A stretch of 13,943 nucleotides of DNA from Lachnospiraceae bacterium (GCA_900763175.1 CAAFJI010000075.1:1-13943); one strand, 5' to 3'; shown: positions 1 through 4,740, counted from the first letter of the stretch. The notes: a model not told the origin generated them from the letters alone. Numbers and translations: made by a program.

Positions 1-71
1 CTCAGGCACCTTTTATCCTGAGTCTCTTCCTTCAACAAAAGCCTCACGATGTTATCCTGTACTCTCCTCAT
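1..71 (-). other. 5' leader or first codons of an off-window transcript
   Basis: These bases follow the promoter at 78-106. An ATG at 71-69 opens a frame that stays open to the window edge, beginning MRRVQDNIVRLLLKEETQDK, but no ribosome site precedes it. It would need leaderless translation, which is unusual in Firmicutes. The stretch may equally be a non-coding leader. I compared it by eye with common riboswitch starts (M-box, THF, TPP, lysine, glycine) and found no convincing match. Confidence 0.25.
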
Positions 72-77
72 GAATCA

Positions 78-106
78 ATTATAGCTTTCCTGCTGCAAGA
101 CGTCAA
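78..106 (-). promoter_or_regulatory. Strong sigma-70 promoter reading off the left edge
   Basis: On the minus strand a TTGACG -35 box (106-101) and a perfect TATAAT -10 box (83-78) are separated by exactly 17 nt. Transcription would start near 71 and run out of the window. It lies downstream of the leuA terminator, so it belongs to the next transcription unit to the left and not to leuA. Confidence 0.8.
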
Positions 107-130
107 TTCTTTTTCATCCTCTTATTATGA

Positions 131-163
131 CAAAAACCACCACAGCTGTTAGGCCTGTGGTGG
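131..163 (-). terminator. Rho-independent terminator of leuA
   Basis: A perfect 9-bp stem (137-145 with 155-163, CCACCACAG/CTGTGGTGG) with a 9-nt loop is followed on the minus strand by TTTTTG. On the plus strand it is followed by CTTTTAT, so it may work both ways. It sits 123 nt past the leuA stop. Confidence 0.85.
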
Positions 164-285
164 CTTTTATGTTTTCAAAATCTTACATCCCCATATATTA
201 CCAGTTCTCATAATCTCACACTGGTTTTGAGAATATTGTTATTAAAACTCGTTTATTCTGGGAGCAAATATATGGAAACATCATT

Positions 286-1941
286 TTATCGATTATTAAT
301 TGCAGTGACAAGAGCATCAACGGAGGCACGTATGATGTCTGGATCGACACCTGCTCCCCATGCCATTGTGCCGTCTGGTTTCTTGATTCCAACATAGGCG
401 ATAGCCTTGGAACTGGAGCTGCGCTCCAATGCGTGCTCCTGGTAAACCTCCAGGGAATATTTCAGCTCGTATGCTTTCTTCAAAGCATTGCTTACTGCAT
501 CAAGGCGGCCATTTCCGGAAGCTTCTGTGGTAATGGTTCTGCCGTTAAAGGTAGAAGTAACCTTTGTGGTGATTCCATCGTTCTTCTGCTGGAAGTGTAC
601 TTCATTAATGCTGTATGGCTGAACCACATTTTCAAAGGTTTTCTTAAAGAGGTCAAAAATTTCATCTGGATGAAGCTCTTTGTGCAGGTGATCGGAAACG
701 CCTTTTGCGGTATAGCCCATTGCCTCACGCATTTTCGGCGGGAGATTCAGGCCGTATTTTGTCTCCAGAATGTAGCCCACGCCGCCTTTTCCAGACTGGC
801 TGTTGATACGGATAACATCTGCATCATAATTACGTCCAACATCCTTCGGATCAATAGGAAGATAGGGAACTGTCCAGCGGTTCGGGTCTTTTTCCTCAAT
901 CCAATGCATTCCTTTTGCAATGGCATCCTGATGTGAACCGGAGAATGCAGCAAACACAAGAGCACCACTGTATGGGCTTCTCTCTCCCACTGTCATTCCG
1001 GTACAGCGCTCATATACGTCGCAGATATGAGGCATATCTGAAAAATCAAGCTGCGGATCTACACCCTGGGAATACAGATTCATTCCCAGGGTTACAATAT
1101 CAACGTTACCGGTTCTCTCACCGTTTCCAAACAGAGTTCCCTCGATACGGTCTGCACCAGCCAAAATACCCATCTCAGAATCTGCCACACCACATCCACG
1201 GTCATTATGAGGATGAAGAGATACAATGACATTTTCACGATGAAGCATATGCTTGCACATATATTCAACCTGACTTGCATATACATGCGGCATAGAATGT
1301 TCAACCGTTACAGGCAGGTTGATGATACATTTGTTGTCAGGAGTCGGCTGCCAGACATCGATGACTGCATTGCACACCTCAAGTGCATATTCCGGCTCTG
1401 TTCCGGTAAAGCTCTCCGGACTGTATTCAAACTGGAAGTTTCCTTCTGTCTGCTCTGCCAGCTCTTTTAACAGCTTTGCTCCTTCTACTGCGATTTTCAG
1501 GATTTCCTCTTTGGATTTCTTAAATACCTGCTCACGCTGTGCAACAGAGGTGGAATTATATACATGAACAATAGCTTTCGGTGCGCCTTTTACTGCCTCA
1601 AAGGTTTTTCTGATAATGTGCTCTCTGGCCTGGGTCAGTACCTGAATGGTAACATCCTCCGGAATCAGGTTTCTGTCGATCAGGGTACGTAAGAAGGTGT
1701 ATTCTGTTTCAGAAGCAGCCGGGAAGCCAACTTCGATTTCTTTAAATCCGATTTCCACAAGCAGCTTAAAAAATTCAACCTTCTGTTCCAGGCTCATAGG
1801 AATCACAAGTGCCTGGTTTCCATCACGAAGATCTACAGAGCACCATGCAGGTGCCTTGTCAATGTAATCTTTTTTGGTCCAGTCCATACAGGTTTCCGGT
1901 GGAAGATAATACTGTCTTTTGTATTTGCTTGCATTCATCAT
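286..1941 (-). CDS. leuA: 2-isopropylmalate synthase (type 2 LeuA)
   Basis: The enzyme condenses acetyl-CoA with 2-oxoisovalerate, the first committed step of leucine biosynthesis, in the cytosol. The 551-residue protein has the HMG-CoA-lyase-like TIM barrel. DLRDGNQ at residues 37-43 carries the catalytic Arg and a metal-binding Asp; HPHNDRG at 243-249 supplies the metal-binding histidines; GNGERTGN is at 272-279 and SGKGGVGY at 383-390. Residues from about 440 to the end look like the LeuA regulatory/dimerisation domain that gives leucine feedback inhibition. The length and N-terminus (KYKRQYYLPPET) fit the longer yeast/actinobacterial-type LeuA, not the roughly 510-residue E. coli type. 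Two ATGs are adjacent (1941 and 1938); GGAGG at 1955-1951 lies 9 nt before the first. The gene stands alone, with a leucine T-box leader upstream and a terminator downstream. Confidence 0.96.
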   Translation of the reverse strand: MMNASKYKRQYYLPPETCMDWTKKDYIDKAPAWCSVDLRDGNQALVIPMSLEQKVEFFKLLVEIGFKEIEVGFPAASETEYTFLRTLIDRNLIPEDVTIQVLTQAREHIIRKTFEAVKGAPKAIVHVYNSTSVAQREQVFKKSKEEILKIAVEGAKLLKELAEQTEGNFQFEYSPESFTGTEPEYALEVCNAVIDVWQPTPDNKCIINLPVTVEHSMPHVYASQVEYMCKHMLHRENVIVSLHPHNDRGCGVADSEMGILAGADRIEGTLFGNGERTGNVDIVTLGMNLYSQGVDPQLDFSDMPHICDVYERCTGMTVGERSPYSGALVFAAFSGSHQDAIAKGMHWIEEKDPNRWTVPYLPIDPKDVGRNYDADVIRINSQSGKGGVGYILETKYGLNLPPKMREAMGYTAKGVSDHLHKELHPDEIFDLFKKTFENVVQPYSINEVHFQQKNDGITTKVTSTFNGRTITTEASGNGRLDAVSNALKKAYELKYSLEVYQEHALERSSSSKAIAYVGIKKPDGTMAWGAGVDPDIIRASVDALVTAINNR

Positions 1942-1977
1942 TTCTTTATTCCTCCATTGTTATAATTGTTCACTTTG

Positions 1978-2126
1978 GCCATCCAGATGGCAGGACTTTT
2001 CACAAAACAGAATCCTGCTTGCATGACTTTCCACCTGCGGCGGGTCGCTTCAGCGACACCTGCCTTTTTGCCACAGTGCAGTTCTGCCCGTGCAATAAGA
2101 AATTCCAACGGGATTTCTTATTGCAC
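1978..2126 (-). repeat. Hairpin-rich insert between T-box terminator and leuA
   Basis: This segment is not part of a usual T-box expression platform. It holds a 14-bp perfect stem (2090-2103 with 2113-2126) starting directly at the T-box terminator's U-tract. It also holds a short GTCGC/GCGAC hairpin (2044-2057), a GCAGGA/TCCTGC hairpin (1990-1995 with 2013-2018) and a GCCAT/ATGGC hairpin (1978-1991). The row of stems without a gene suggests a dispersed palindromic repeat inserted in the leader. No second copy is in this window, so the repeat status is inference. None of the stems has a strong U-tract on the minus strand. Confidence 0.5.
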
Positions 2127-2175
2127 AAAAAAATCTTCCGTCTGCTGCATACATTCGATGCAAGAGACGGAAGAC
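2127..2175 (-). terminator. T-box regulatory terminator
   Basis: On the minus strand the stem TCTTCCGTCT/AGACGGAAGA (2134-2143 with 2165-2174) is followed by seven Ts (2133-2127). It lies just after the T-box motif, in the position of the conditional terminator that competes with the antiterminator. Confidence 0.9.
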
Positions 2176-2440
2176 CTCAAGTCCTACGCGGTACCACTCT
2201 TATTTCATGAATAAAATTCATACACTTACAGATACGGGATTGCTCCTTATATCCAGTCCTGATAACGGCGGAATCCGTCTGTGTCTACTCTCAGAAAAAT
2301 CTCCCATCTCCTGATTTCAAACAGAAGCTCCAAGGCGAGTTCTACAATTCCCTTCCGCTGTCTCACACCGGCCGACAGCTCTCTGCGCTTCAGTCCCTTG
2401 TATACTATTCCTTATCAAAGCCTTTTTCATAATTCATCTG
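2176..2440 (-). promoter_or_regulatory. Leucine-specific T-box riboswitch leader of leuA
   Basis: T-box leaders read the charging state of a tRNA and antiterminate when it is uncharged. The conserved T-box core AAGAGTGGTACCGCG is on the minus strand at 2201-2187. Its TGGT bulge can pair with the ACCA end of tRNA-Leu, which has discriminator A. A Stem I AG-bulge-like segment (AGAGAGCTGTC) and a GGTGTGAGACAGC segment are present. GAACTC at 2342-2337 places CUC, a leucine codon, as specifier (2339-2337). The terminator and leuA follow, so the predicted role is raising leuA transcription when leucine is short. Confidence 0.93.
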
Positions 2441-2448
2441 TGCTTATT

Positions 2449-2477
2449 ACCTTACCATTTTCGACACCTTTTGTCAA
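2449..2477 (-). promoter_or_regulatory. Promoter of the T-box-leuA transcript
   Basis: A perfect TTGACA -35 box (2477-2472) is followed after 17 nt by TAAGGT (2454-2449), a weak -10 box. Start of transcription near 2442 would place the T-box Stem I at the 5' end of the RNA. It lies just past the original stop of the broken beta-lactamase-like gene. Confidence 0.7.
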
Positions 2478-2488
2478 TCCAAAATTTT

Positions 2489-2970
2489 TCAGTTAAGGTA
2501 ATTGTAAACCATGGAAGAAATTTTCCGGATTCCATTTGTTCCATAATACTCTCCGGTTGCAGAAAAATAACGATCACATAATCGGTTTTCTTTCCGTAAA
2601 CAATTGCTGCATCATGCTGATAGCTGTCTGTTTCTCCTGTTTTGTTGGCACATTTTATCCCGGAGGGAAGGCCAGCCGGTATTTTCCATCTGCGCTCCTG
2701 CTGAAGGAGAAGGTCTCTCATCTGGGCTGAATAAGTTCTGGACACAGCTTTCCCCCGGTAAATGTGCTCCATCAAAAGACCGATATCCTTCGCAGAACAG
2801 CGATTGCTGCCATAGCCATCGCTTTGATAACTGCTATAAGCCAGGTGAAGGGTGTGATGAACACCGGAACCAGTGGCGCCCATTTTTTTGATATACTGAT
2901 TGATATAATTGCAACCTGCTGTAAAGCTTCCATTTCCCTCTTCCCTTGTTATTTGACTTTTACTTTGCAT
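2489..2970 (-). pseudogene. Broken serine beta-lactamase-like hydrolase (C-terminal fragment)
   Basis: The readable part resembles the C-terminal half of class A beta-lactamase-like serine hydrolases (Beta-lactamase2 type). It reads GNGSFTAGCNYINQYIKKMG, then HHTLH, then RRWKIPAGLPSGIKCANKTG with the KTG box, then HDAAIVYG. The N-terminal half with the SxxK nucleophile and the SDN motif is missing: no start with a ribosome site is present, and a stop lies upstream. A second lesion is a 1-nt frameshift near 2541-2555. In the neighbouring frame the expected family ending IRKISSMVYNYLN is found, with a TGA at 2491-2489. The long frame itself runs on to 2452 through unrelated residues. With the SxxK half gone, activity is not expected. 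Confidence 0.8.
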
Positions 2971-3014
2971 TTCTTTGTGATAATTCCAGACTTGATGGTA
3001 ATGGTGGCTGTTCC
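2949..3014 (-). pseudogene. Remnant of a Big_2 (bacterial Ig-like) domain C-terminus
   Basis: In the frame next to the beta-lactamase fragment, 21 codons read GTATITIKSGIITKKCKVKV plus K, then TAA (2951-2949). This is the pattern of the final strands of a Big_2 Ig-like domain at the end of an exported protein. A TAA lies directly before the GGA codon and only weak similarity can be seen further upstream, so it is a decayed fragment. It abuts and overlaps the first codons of the beta-lactamase fragment. Call based on motif recognition only. Confidence 0.45.
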
Positions 3015-3020
3015 TTAAAA

Positions 3021-3216
3021 AAGGTGAAGTCCCTCAAACTTTCAACAAACCTCACATTTCGCTATATTTTAATGTCCACACAGTATAGTTTCGTTGTAGC
3101 ATATCCAGATTGTGAAGTCTATCCACTTTTCAAGATAATGCAGATGATTCTTAGATACAAACCATAACAGCCAAACGTAATTTTCTCATCTATCCCTAAC
3201 TTTTTCAAAAAAACTG
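3021..3216. other. Intergenic, no gene seen
   Basis: AT-rich sequence between the pseudogene remnants and the tRNA promoter, with no open frame having a ribosome site. The frame crossing the tRNA on the minus strand is the familiar antisense-tRNA artefact. Confidence 0.5.
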
Positions 3217-3245
3217 TTGATTTTTTCAGAAACATTTGATAAGAT
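3217..3245 (+). promoter_or_regulatory. Promoter of tRNA-Pro
   Basis: TTGATT (3217-3222) and TAAGAT (3240-3245) with a 17-nt spacer, ending 11 nt before the mature tRNA 5' end. Confidence 0.55.
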
Positions 3246-3256
3246 ATTCTCTGTTG

Positions 3257-3330
3257 CGGGGTATGGCGTAGCTTGGTAGCGCGCACGGCTGGGGGCCGTG
3301 AGGTCGCAGGTTCAAATCCTGTTGCCCCGA
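3257..3330 (+). tRNA. tRNA-Pro, anticodon GGG
   Basis: A complete cloverleaf can be drawn. The acceptor stem is CGGGGTA/TGCCCCG, the D arm contains AGCTTGGTAG, and the anticodon stem CACGG/CCGTG closes loop CTGGGGG, giving anticodon GGG (3291-3293). The variable loop is AGGTC, the T arm is GCAGG-TTCAAAT-CCTGT, and the discriminator is A. The CCA end is not encoded (TTA follows). The C1:G72 pair fits bacterial proline tRNAs. Confidence 0.95.
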
Positions 3331-3356
3331 TTAAATGCAGTAAAATCAAGGGTTTG

Positions 3357-3381
3357 GAGCGTTAGCTCTGAGCTCTTTTTT
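3357..3381 (+). terminator. Probable terminator after tRNA-Pro
   Basis: A short stem GAGC (3357-3360) with GCTC (3372-3375), or the alternative nearer GCTC (3365-3368), is followed by six Ts (3376-3381). It is a weak stem with a good U-tract, 27 nt past the tRNA. Confidence 0.5.
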
Positions 3382-3595
3382 GTTACTTTTTTGATTACCT
3401 CTGATTACTATAATGGTATCGTAATTTAAGACACTTCAAGAGACATTTCTTAATGAATCTGATATACTGTACTGTGACATGATGTGTCTGTGATAATACA
3501 TGAGTTATACATCCTATAGGATAATGTTATATTGTTTCATGGGCTTTTTATTGTGCCGGGCTGTATGATGTGGTGTGATGTGTTCTGTGTGTGAT
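3382..3595. other. Intergenic, no gene seen
   Basis: Spacer between the tRNA unit and the inverted-repeat element. It contains a 12-bp palindrome ATCCTATAGGAT (3511-3522) and a very G/T-rich plus strand at about 3551-3594. No open frame with a ribosome site was found. Confidence 0.5.
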
Positions 3596-3761
3596 CTAGA
3601 GCGTGTTTGAAAAAGGCTTTCTGCAAGATGTGCGTCACAGTTTGTGGGAAATTTGTCCCGGATGAGGGCGTCGTAGCGGGCTACGGCAACCGAATTCGGG
3701 ACAAAAGTCCCGCAAAGTGGGGCGTGCAGATTGCAGGAATGATTTTTCAAACACGCTCTAG
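3596..3761. mobile_element. MITE-like element, 166 bp, 19-bp perfect TIRs
   Basis: The ends are exact inverted copies: CTAGAGCGTGTTTGAAAAA at 3596-3614 and its reverse complement at 3743-3761. The outer CTAG (or just TA) could include a target duplication, since CTAG is itself a palindrome. The interior also folds on itself. Segments near CTGCAAGATG and ATTGCAG pair. TTTGTGGGAAATTTGTCCCG (3641-3660) pairs imperfectly with CGGGACAAAAGTCCCGCAAA, and a CGTAG/CTACG hairpin sits at the centre. It encodes no transposase, so it would need one in trans. A minus-strand open frame through it looks like a by-product of the repeat. Confidence 0.8.
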
Positions 3762-3846
3762 GCTGTGTCTGGTAATCTAATCTGACAGAACGAATCGTTA
3801 TACCAGGTACTCACTCACCGGGAAAATGGGGCGATACGATATACAC

Positions 3847-3875
3847 TTGACAAATAACAATGCTTTTTCCATAAT
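3847..3875 (+). promoter_or_regulatory. Promoter of the small broken gene
   Basis: A perfect TTGACA (3847-3852) and CATAAT (3870-3875) with a 17-nt spacer. Transcription would start near 3882, about 26 nt before the ATG at 3908. Confidence 0.75.
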
Positions 3876-3907
3876 AAAAATACCATATCCAACCGGAGGT
3901 GTTGCGC

Positions 3908-4126
3908 ATGAATAATTCACATGATATAAATAGTCACTCAATAATTCCTGAGCCATACAATTCCTATAATAATTTTCTGGAAAATCTCTATGTAATGGGA
4001 AACAAAGCAAATTAAGATTGGTTAATGGAATCCAAGGCACAGCTTGAATCTGGTAAGATTCATCCCAAAATATCGGAACTATCTAGCAAAATTGCATATT
4101 GTAAAGAGAAAACGCATATGCTATAA
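3908..4126 (+). pseudogene. Small unknown gene split by an in-frame stop
   Basis: A good ribosome site (CGGAGG, 3894-3899) lies 8 nt before ATG 3908, and a promoter lies just upstream. The frame encodes 35 residues (IIPEPYNSYNNFLENLYVMG near the end of this part), then TAA at 4013-4015. The same frame then stays open for 36 more codons (ESKAQLESGKIHPKISELSS) to TAA at 4124-4126. Composition looks protein-like on both sides of the stop, so the likely history is one nonsense mutation in a gene of about 72 codons. No ribosome site precedes the internal ATG (4025). Alternatively the 35-residue peptide is the true product. I do not recognise the family. The 3' end overlaps the antitoxin promoter at 4099-4127. 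Confidence 0.5.
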
Positions 4127-4127
4127 T
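4099..4127 (+). promoter_or_regulatory. Promoter of the antitoxin-like small RNA
   Basis: TTGTAA (4099-4104), a 17-nt spacer and a perfect TATAAT (4122-4127). Transcription would start near 4134. The promoter lies inside the last codons of the broken small gene. Confidence 0.75.
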
Positions 4128-4137
4128 TGCCGTAGGC

Positions 4138-4162
4138 AAAGAAGTAAATTAAATCCAAATGC
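4138..4162 (+). repeat. Direct repeat copy A (in antitoxin RNA)
   Basis: 25 nt, with AAAGAAGTAA and TTAAATCCAAATGC separated by one A. It matches copy B at 4312-4335 except for that single extra A. Confidence 0.9.
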
Positions 4163-4167
4163 AAGAC

Positions 4168-4202
4168 GAAAGCCCCCAGAGGTCGCATCTCTGAGGGCTT
4201 TC
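4168..4202. terminator. Shared bidirectional terminator of the toxin and antitoxin RNAs
   Basis: The stem pairs GAAAGCCC...CAGAG (4168-4181) with CTCTG...GGGCTTTC (4189-4202): 13 pairs, one C/A mismatch, loop of 7 nt. The A/T pairs at the base give U-rich exits in both directions (TTTCTTGCTC on plus; TTTCGTCTTGC on minus). The two RNAs reach it from opposite sides. Confidence 0.75.
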
Positions 4203-4244
4203 TTGCTCGTTACGGTGAGCTTATCCGTTTAGGCTAGTTGCTGT

Positions 4245-4331
4245 TTATTTCTCCCCGTCTAACCATTTGCAGATGTAGTAGGCAACCACACTTGCCATAA
4301 CGGAGAGAATGAAAGAAGTAATTAAATCCAA
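4245..4331 (-). CDS. Small hydrophobic toxin-like peptide (28 aa)
   Basis: The frame starts at TTG 4331, with GGGGAGG (4347-4341) 9 nt upstream, and ends at TAA 4247-4245. It encodes a single membrane helix followed by a charged tail: MDLITSFILSV, then MASVVAYYICKWLDG, then EK. Length, one transmembrane segment and a polar/charged C-terminus are typical of type I toxins such as Fst. I recall close relatives of the SVMxxVVxYYICKWLD pattern in gut Clostridia but cannot verify that here. An ATG at 4338 is only 2 nt from the ribosome site and reads an implausible frame, so TTG is preferred. The mRNA would begin near 4376 and end at the shared hairpin. Likely role: membrane-damaging peptide silenced by the convergent small RNA. 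It could instead be a harmless or signalling small membrane protein. Confidence 0.7.
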   Translation of the reverse strand: MDLITSFILSVMASVVAYYICKWLDGEK

Positions 4332-4335
4332 ATGC
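4312..4335 (+). repeat. Direct repeat copy B (over the toxin start codon)
   Basis: 24 nt on the plus strand matching 4138-4162. On the minus strand it spans the toxin's TTG start and codons 2-7, immediately after the ribosome site, so pairing with the antitoxin RNA would block initiation. Confidence 0.9.
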
Positions 4336-4349
4336 CATCACCTCCCCTC

Positions 4350-4375
4350 TGTTGCCAGAGTGAGTTTCAGCAACA
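4350..4375 (-). other. 5' stem-loop of the toxin mRNA
   Basis: TGTTGC (4375-4370) pairs with GCAACA (4355-4350), placing a 6-bp stem right at the predicted 5' end of the toxin transcript, just upstream of the ribosome site. In Fst RNAI a comparable 5' stem-loop protects the mRNA and limits translation. Confidence 0.55.
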
Positions 4376-4380
4376 TTTCA

Positions 4381-4409
4381 AGTATAACATATTCCCGATA
4401 CAATAAACC
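4381..4409 (-). promoter_or_regulatory. Promoter of the toxin-like mRNA
   Basis: An extended -10, TGTTATACT (4389-4381), carries the TGn motif. The -35 region is poor (GGTTTA at 4409-4404, 17-nt spacer). The predicted start is about 4376. Confidence 0.6.
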
Positions 4410-4433
4410 GGACTGGAATCGTCATTTATCATG

Positions 4434-4462
4434 TTGAATTTCAGAACCTAATATGCTATGAT
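4434..4462 (+). promoter_or_regulatory. Promoter of the second small RNA
   Basis: TTGAAT (4434-4439), 17 nt, then TATGAT (4457-4462) with an extended TGC. The surrounding ATATGCTATGATTG is nearly the same as CATATGCTATAATTG at the first small-RNA promoter (4117-4129). Confidence 0.7.
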
Positions 4463-4468
4463 TGTAAA

Positions 4469-4574
4469 TGCAAAAGGACACTACATTGTTCACAATGAAC
4501 AGTTCCTTTCTGCGCCAGTATGGGAGGCAAGCAACACAGAAATCCCGGAGGTAGTCTCTCCGGGATTTCTTTTT
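4469..4574 (+). ncRNA. Second candidate small RNA, related to the antitoxin RNA
   Basis: A short unit of about 105 nt with its own promoter and a strong terminator. Inside it, CATTG/CAATG (around 4482-4499) flanked by AAGGA/TCCTT can form a hairpin. It resembles the 4134-4205 RNA in its -10 region, its 13-bp terminator stem with a 7-nt loop, and the bases after the hairpin (TTGCTC in both). A frame from ATG 4468 could encode 28 residues (MNSSFLRQYGRQATQKSRR at its end), but it has no ribosome site and runs into the terminator stem. No toxin-like frame or direct-repeat partner was found to its right, so it may be an orphan or act in trans. Confidence 0.55.
4538..4574 (+). terminator. Rho-independent terminator of the second small RNA
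   Basis: A perfect 13-bp stem (4538-4550 with 4558-4570, AGAAATCCCGGAG) with a 7-nt loop, followed by TTTT. No U-tract follows on the minus strand, so it points plus. Confidence 0.9.
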
Positions 4575-4598
4575 GCTCAAAATGAGAAGACTCTGCAT

Positions 4599-4703
4599 GC
4601 TGATCTGATTCTTGCCGGTATCACCCAACTTATTACTGTTGTTCTCGCAGATAAGATCAATCACCACGAATATATTCGAAGCTTAAAGCCTCTCATAGCA
4701 TAG
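4599..4703 (+). other. Hydrophobic open frame without a start codon
   Basis: The codons read ADLILAGITQLITVVLADKI and then a polar tail to TAG at 4701-4703. It looks like a membrane helix plus charged tail, and its first residues (DLI) echo the 4245-4331 peptide. There is no ATG, GTG or TTG in a suitable place and no ribosome site, and it begins after a strong terminator. It may be a decayed small toxin gene or chance. Confidence 0.2.
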
Positions 4704-4713
4704 GACTTACCAA

Positions 4714-4740
4714 CTTAATAAGCCCTATGGCTTATTTAAG
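4714..4740. other. Hairpin of unknown role
   Basis: AATAAGCC (4717-4724) pairs perfectly with GGCTTATT (4729-4736). With one bulge the stem extends to CTT/AAG at 4714-4716 and 4738-4740. There is no U-tract on either side, so it is a poor terminator candidate. Confidence 0.4.

Larger units (their letters stand above)
4134..4205 (+). ncRNA. Candidate antitoxin RNA (Fst/par RNAII-like)
   Basis: This short RNA, about 70 nt, has its own promoter and ends at the hairpin 4168-4202. It contains no convincing open frame. Its first half (4138-4162) is almost identical, on the same strand, to 4312-4335. The latter overlaps the start codon of the minus-strand toxin-like peptide, so the RNA is complementary to the toxin mRNA around its start. 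The two transcripts also share the terminator stem-loop in opposite orientation, which gives a second pairing site. This copies the logic of the par locus of plasmid pAD1: convergent RNAs, direct repeats, common terminator. Existence and function are inferred from sequence. Confidence 0.65.

Noticed and set aside
1..71. Possible riboswitch (GTGAGGCT and GGTGCCTGAG words recall M-box and TPP elements)
   Set aside because: Only isolated words match. The conserved order of neither family is present, and the sequence stops at the window edge.
2452..2488. Last codons of the long beta-lactamase-like frame
   Set aside because: After the frameshift the residues are unrelated to the family. The original stop is at 2491-2489, and the -35 box of the leuA promoter occupies this stretch.
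3119..3349. Minus-strand open frame containing GATGFEPATSRPPAV
   Set aside because: This is the well-known false protein made by translating the complement of a tRNA gene. The tRNA-Pro on the plus strand explains it.
3514..3750. Minus-strand open frame of 78 residues inside the inverted-repeat element
   Set aside because: It lies mostly within the 166-bp MITE-like repeat and follows its palindromic structure, and no separate coding evidence was found.
3798..4040. Minus-strand 80-residue open frame
   Set aside because: It is antisense to the broken small gene, which has its own promoter and ribosome site on the plus strand; no ribosome site supports the minus frame.
4138..4335. Direct repeat pair considered as a CRISPR or attachment-site pair
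   Set aside because: Only two copies, one inside a gene start and one inside a small RNA, without spacers or an integrase. The toxin-antitoxin pairing explains them better.
4422..4667. Minus-strand 81-residue open frame across the second small RNA
   Set aside because: It runs through a strong terminator hairpin and a promoter, has no ribosome site and has no recognisable composition.
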